Shown: positions 59,406 to 64,000 of the stretch, piece after piece | Layout: each line of letters opens with the position of its first letter | Numbering within the stretch: position 1 is the stretch's first letter | Origin: Capsaspora owczarzaki ATCC 30864 | Lineage: Eukaryota > Opisthokonta > Filasterea | DNA length: 64,000 nucleotides | NCBI RefSeq assembly: GCF_000151315.2 | Contig: NW_011887293.1 | Coordinates: 1,557,208-1,621,207, forward strand | Direction: 5' to 3' | Made by a program: the position numbers and the translations under genes | Notes under the pieces: generated by a model | The model's database searches: none | What the model was told of the DNA's origin: nothing | Seen by the model: the letters and a program-made list of their open reading frames with translations, nothing else

Positions 59406-62400
59406 TTAAATGTCGCTGAAAGAGGCTGGGCGGTGGCGCTTGGTGGGGACTTGATGCTCCTGATGACAAGTAGACGAAAAACGACATGAGCACCAACAAC
59501 ATCTTCAATCACAACATCGGGAAATCCATGCTTTGACCAGAACCAACCACCCCACACAACTTACACCAAGGTAATTGTGCGGCACCAGGCCGAACACAGT
59601 TTTTCCAGCGACCTCAGTCGAGACCGTCCACCAGCCTTCGTCGGCGCCATCGCGTGATAGCACCGTCACTTGCTGGTTCTTCTTGAGCGCCACCTCATCG
59701 TCAAACTCTGGCTGAACGTCGTACAATGCAAACAGCGTCGTAGCTGCATTCTTTCGCTCGACCGCCGCTGCAGCATCAAAATGAAAAAGAAAGAGATAAA
59801 GTAAACAACAAGTCAGCTCAGCTCACCATACAAGCTCGACATTCAGAGCATTGAATACAACGCAGGCACGAAGCCAATACCTTTGAGCAAGTTTGCAATG
59901 GTCTCATCCTCGCAGAGGTCGGCCGGACTCTCATTCTCGTAGTTTTTGGCGCTGACGTTGCTTCCACTGCGAAGAAGCAGCTCCACAATGGGCTTCGTGC
60001 CCAAGCAAGCAGCACTGTGCATGGGTGTCCTGTTGATGGCACATTCAGAGTCGACACAGTTGTGAGAAAGTGAGCAAGCACCATTCTGACAAACAACAAC
60101 GCTGACAAACAACGAAAAAGTCGCCCTACCAGCCATCCACATCCACGGCGTTGATGTCGGCGCCGCGATTGAGCAGGAACTCGACAATGTCAAAGTGGCC
60201 ATTGCAGCATGCGTTATGAAGCGCGGAAATGCCCTCATCGTTTCGGCAGTTGATGTCGACATTCGCCTTGTACAGCTTTTCAATCTCATCAATGTTGCCA
60301 TCCAGAGCGGCATCCAAGAAGATCAGCACATTGCTAAAGCGAACGCTTCGACGCACTATTAATTTTTGTCACGTCGCGCAAACCCAAAAAAACAAAAAAC
60401 AAAGTGAGCAACTACGATGCAAACCGAGTCAAATTGCAAAAAAAGAAGCGTTCGTCATACCTTTCATATCGGGTCCAACCAACTGCACGGGCACGACAGA
60501 TCCGCGAGAGTTGACGACAAGACTGGCGCGAACAGCGGCATGAGGAGACTGAACAAAGGCAGAACCCGCCTTGGACTTGGCTGCAAGCAGCGCAGCAGGA
60601 GACGCGAAATCTCCCTTGCCGGCGGTGGAATGACCTCCGACCAAACCTCGCAAGCCGCTGCGTTTGTCCGGAGAGGGCGTCTCCGCAGCAGCAGCGGCAG
60701 CAGTAGTAGTCGCAGTAGCAGCAGTGGAGCTATCCTGCAAGGACGAGATCTCGTCGGGCGCTTGTAAAACCAAGACTGCGCGTGAGTCAGTCGACGAGTC
60801 CAACTCGCTCGATTCATCCACTTCTTGGACTGCGTACTCGATGGTGTGAGGGACCATTTGAGGGGCGGATGTTTGCGTGCCCGAGACTTGCGCGGCCTTT
60901 GCCACGCCCAACACAAGCGCACCATGCTCGTCGAGCGGCTGCTGCTGTGCCAAGCCCAGCGACTCTGCGCCAATGTTGGCGGCTTGCATCGCCGCCGAAG
61001 GGGACAGAGGTGCAGGGGAAGTCGAAGCAACCGTCAACAGTCCAGCCGCATTGTTCGTGGTGGCAGTCGGCTCCGACCCATGCACAGCAAGAGGAGGAGG
61101 ATGAGGCGTTTGTTGCTGTTGGTTCTGACGCAGTTGCTGTTGCTGGAGCAAAGACTGGCGAGCAGCATAAAGCGCAGGCGAGCCTGTCGCGGTGGCGCTT
61201 TGTGCAATCAAGATGAACTGCTGCGCAAAAGCGGTCAGCTGCGCATCCTTCTCGACCACACGCTTTTCGGCACGTTCGAGCTCGTTCTTGACTTGCGTGA
61301 GCTCGGCAACGCGAGACTCGACCGACTTTTCCAGCGAGCCGACCTTTTGAGTCAAGTCCTCAATCGTGCGGGAATTGATTGAAATCGTGTCCGAAGCGGA
61401 GATGAGTTGCAGCTGCACGTCATTCTGCTGCTTGAGCACCTCGAAGAGCTCCGTCTTGGCTTCCTCGAGCCGCTGCTCGCGCGCATCCGATTCAAGCTTG
61501 TTGCGCGCCAGTCGCTCTTCCTGCAGCTTCTCTTGCTCTTGGAGGCGTTGGTGGAGCCGAACTGATTCGTGCTCGAGCATGGCCATCTTGTCGGCGTCAG
61601 CCTGGCGGTCTTGGCGCGACTTGGCGAGCTCATCGCGAAGGTCGGCCAACTGTCGCTCGCCCTGTGCAACAAGGGCAGCTTGTGACTCGCTTTGCTGGCG
61701 CAATTCGGCGAGTTGACGGTCATGCTCGGTAGCGTCCACAGTCGAGGAGCGCAGTTGAGCGAGGCGCGCCTCCGTGTCGGTGAGCTGCTCAGTCTTTTGC
61801 AGCAAGTCCGCGGTGGCCGTCGACAAGCGCTTGCGCATTTCAGAAACATCTGCGGGACGGGCGCCGTCAGTGAAGGACAAACGGTACTCTGACGTGCTGG
61901 CCACGGCTTGGCCGCTCGCAGCGGTAGCACGCGCCTCAGCATCCACAAGCTGCTGCGACGTTTGCTCGAGCTGCGTCTGCGATTCGGAAAGCTGGGTTTG
62001 CGTCGTGCTGAGGTCGGACTGCAGCGTGACAACCTCCTTGCGCAACGTGGCTAGCTCAGTCGTGGCGGCAGAAGCTTCTTGCCGGCTGGCCTGCAACTGG
62101 GCGCGAACAGTCTCCAGCTCGTCCTTGAGCTTTTGGGCCTCGGAGGTGGACGCGCCAAGCTTGGAGGTCGCCTGGGAGTTGGACCGCTTGATGGTGGCCA
62201 ATTCGTCTGCCTGCGCGTCGTAGCGAGCGCGGCTTTCGACAATCAGCGCGTTCAACTCGCTCTGCTTTGCCTCTTGCTCGGCTTGCGTCGAGGCCAGTCG
62301 AGCGTTGGCCGCCGCAAGATCCTCCTGCAGCTCGCTTGCACGCTTGGAGGCCTGGTCTCGTTGGAGATTGGCACGAGACAACGCCTCTTGGGCGTCGAGC

Positions 62401-64000
62401 AGCGCTTTGCCCTTGACCTCCAGTTGGCCCACAGCGTCCGTGTATCGTTGCGCATCGCGCGTCTGCCGCGCTCGATACTGCTTGTCCAGTCCCTCGACAT
62501 GGGCAATGAGCTCTTCCATCTGATGAACGAAAAGAGAGAGAGAGAGAGAGAAAAAAAAAGGGGCAATTGAGCGCAAACTCTTTGCGAGCGAAAATGTGTC
62601 AACGGGGCAAGCACATATTTTTTACCTGGGTTTGGATTGTACGCTGCTCGGTGCTGCGTGCTTCCAGCTCGACCAGCAAATCACCGTGCTTGCCTTCAGC
62701 AAGAGCCTTCTCCGCTTCCTGAGCAGCAACCAGTGCCTTGTGCTCGGTAACGGCGGCCTGTGCGGCATCTCGCTCTTCGGTCAATCGTTGACTAATGGTT
62801 GAACAAGCGCAAGCAAAAGAATGTCAGCAAAAACAAAGCCCAGCAAGCCAAACCAAACCAAAAAGCAAGCCAAAAACAAACACAAAAACCATCTTCGTGT
62901 TCGACGTCAACTGACATGGTTTGTTGCAAAGAGGCAACATCGCGCTGAGTGTCTTCCAGCTTGGTGACGGCTTCACGGCGAGCAGACTCGATCTTTTCGA
63001 CCTCCGCGTCGTCGTGGTGCACACTTGAGCGAGCCGAAGCAGGTGGCGTGGCTCCGCGCTCGGCAATGTGTGACGTTTCCTTGACGGGGGAAGTTTCCAA
63101 CCGCGTTGCGGCGCTTGTACTGTCGCTGCGTGGGATTTTGGCAACGCCAGCGCCGGCAGGCGCCGCGGCAGAAGGTGATTCAGCCGAGTGCTCGTTCAGC
63201 ACAATGATGGAGTCGCGCCGCCGAGTGGCAATGGTCTTGGCGGTATTGACTGTGCGTTTGGCCACCATGCCCGCTTTGCTCGAAATGCGCTGCAGGAAGA
63301 GCTTCCGATCGGTGTAGCCGCGGACGGTCCACATTTTCTTCAGGAGCAGAGGGCGCTCGGCCGTGCCCAGCACGCGCTCGCGGTTGCCAGCCCAGCACTC
63401 TTTGAGCTGGAAGTTGTTGATTTGGTTTTCACTTTCAGCCACGTGGAAATACTTGACCAGCATGATGAGCATGACCTCGCGCGCGGTGGTGGACGTGTCC
63501 ACCAACAGGGTCTTGTAGGTGCCTTCTCCGACATGAATCTGAATCAGCCCTTCTTCCTTTTCGGTCGAGGCAAGCGCAAGCCCGCCCATCTCGTCAAAGG
63601 TGACATCCATGAGCAGCGATCCCAGCGTGTCAGCCGGATCGGTGATGGATGTGAGCGAATGGCTTTTGCGCTCGTTGCGAACCTCGATGATCTTTGCGAG
63701 CGAGGACGTCGTGTGGCAGAAGAGCGAGCTCACGCCGTTGCTCTTGTGATGGAAGACGCGCACGCAAATCTCGTCCGAGGGTCGGATTTCGCCTTCGGGC
63801 ACTGCAAAAATGCACGAAAAGTCCCACGGAATGACGTGCGTTTCCACACCGGATGTCGGACGAGAGCGGACCATGGACGTGGGCCGCGAGGAGGACGCTT
63901 CGCCAGGCGAGGAGGAGGCTGGGGACCGCTTGGCAGAATTGGACGACGTTGGGGACGAGCCCGCGCTGGCAGAACGATTCTGGCCGTCAGCCTGACGCTC
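59406..64000 (-). CDS. ASPP-like protein: RA, coiled coil, RVxF, ankyrin repeats, SH3 (5' partial)
   Basis: The gene runs off the right edge. Exons in the window: 64000-62916 (open at the edge), 62791-62626, 62519-60461, 60355-60130, 60029-59881, 59767-59565 and 59459-59406. A Ser-rich stretch is followed by a Ras-associating domain near 63540-63330 (GLIQIHVGEGTYKTLLVDTS, NNFQLKECW, LLLKKMW). A coiled coil of about 500 residues has strong heptads. Then come a Gln/Pro-rich linker, RRSVRF (an RVxF-type PP1 docking site), DAALDGNIDEIEKL and ankyrin repeats (NDEGISALHNACCNGHFDIV, GADINAVDVDGWTPMHSAAC, VELLLRSGSNVSAKN), and an SH3 domain (ALYDVQPEFDDEVALKKNQQ, GWWTV, GLVPHNYLG). This order is that of animal ASPP/iASPP proteins, which bind PP1 and p53-family proteins through the C-terminal ankyrin-SH3 unit. 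All phases close. Confidence 0.87.

Overview
The window is nuclear DNA of a small-genome, intron-bearing unicellular eukaryote. Genes are dense on both strands, introns are short (about 50-500 bp, GT-AG with two GC-AG cases), intergenic spaces are mostly 0.2-0.6 kb, and simple-sequence tracts fill introns and spacers. The gene set combines general eukaryotic housekeeping genes with families typical of animals and their unicellular relatives: a fibronectin-III receptor tyrosine kinase, an ASPP-like RA/coiled-coil/ankyrin/SH3 protein, an ADA2-type secreted adenosine deaminase and a Munc13-like protein. I infer a unicellular holozoan, most likely a filasterean such as Capsaspora owczarzaki. That is inference from gene content, not a database match. 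One 100-N gap (46794-46893) marks a draft assembly. I saw no tRNA, rRNA, CRISPR array or recognisable transposon.

Layout. 0.9-3.0 kb: PP2C phosphatase (-). 3.2-8.4 kb: fused fatty acyl-CoA reductase and dihydroxyacetone-phosphate acyltransferase ending in the peroxisomal signal AKL (-). 8.8-10.8 kb: splicing factor RBM22 (-). 11.3-12.4 kb: seven-helix PAQR/hemolysin-III protein (+). 12.7-13.5 kb: ribosomal protein L39 (-), head to head with a 2-oxoglutarate/Fe(II) oxygenase at 13.8-15.2 kb (+). 15.2-19.8 kb: no gene recognised. 19.8-22.4 kb: polyQ C2H2 zinc-finger protein (+). 23.1-25.7 kb: sphingosine-1-phosphate lyase (+). 26.1-28.1 kb: nucleoplasmin-like FKBP (+). 28.5-31.4 kb: MON1 (+). 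31.7-33.0 kb: lysophosphatidate acyltransferase (-). 33.5-33.7 kb: small glycine-rich repeat ORF (+). 34.1-35.3 kb: NIP7 with a one-base frameshift (-). 35.9-36.7 kb: SPCS1 (-). 37.0-39.2 kb: leucine-rich-repeat transmembrane protein with a tyrosine-motif tail (-). 42.0-46.7 kb: receptor tyrosine kinase (+). 46.9-50.7 kb: large helical protein, 5' end lost in the gap (+). 51.1-55.9 kb: Munc13-like C2/MUN/C2/C1 protein (+). 56.1-58.9 kb: ADA2-like deaminase (-). 59.4 kb to the window end: ASPP-like protein, 5' end outside (-).

Functional themes. Lipid metabolism: the FAR/DHAPAT fusion puts two ether-lipid enzymes on one peroxisomal chain, and S1P lyase and an ER LPA acyltransferase lie nearby. 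Membrane traffic: MON1 (with CCZ1, the Rab7 exchange factor) and the Munc13-like tether. Signalling: the receptor kinase, a divergently transcribed LRR receptor whose tail looks like a kinase substrate, the ASPP-like scaffold and PP2C. Exon coordinates were derived by hand from splice consensus, reading-frame continuity and family motifs. Most junctions restore a family motif exactly, but none is checked against RNA.
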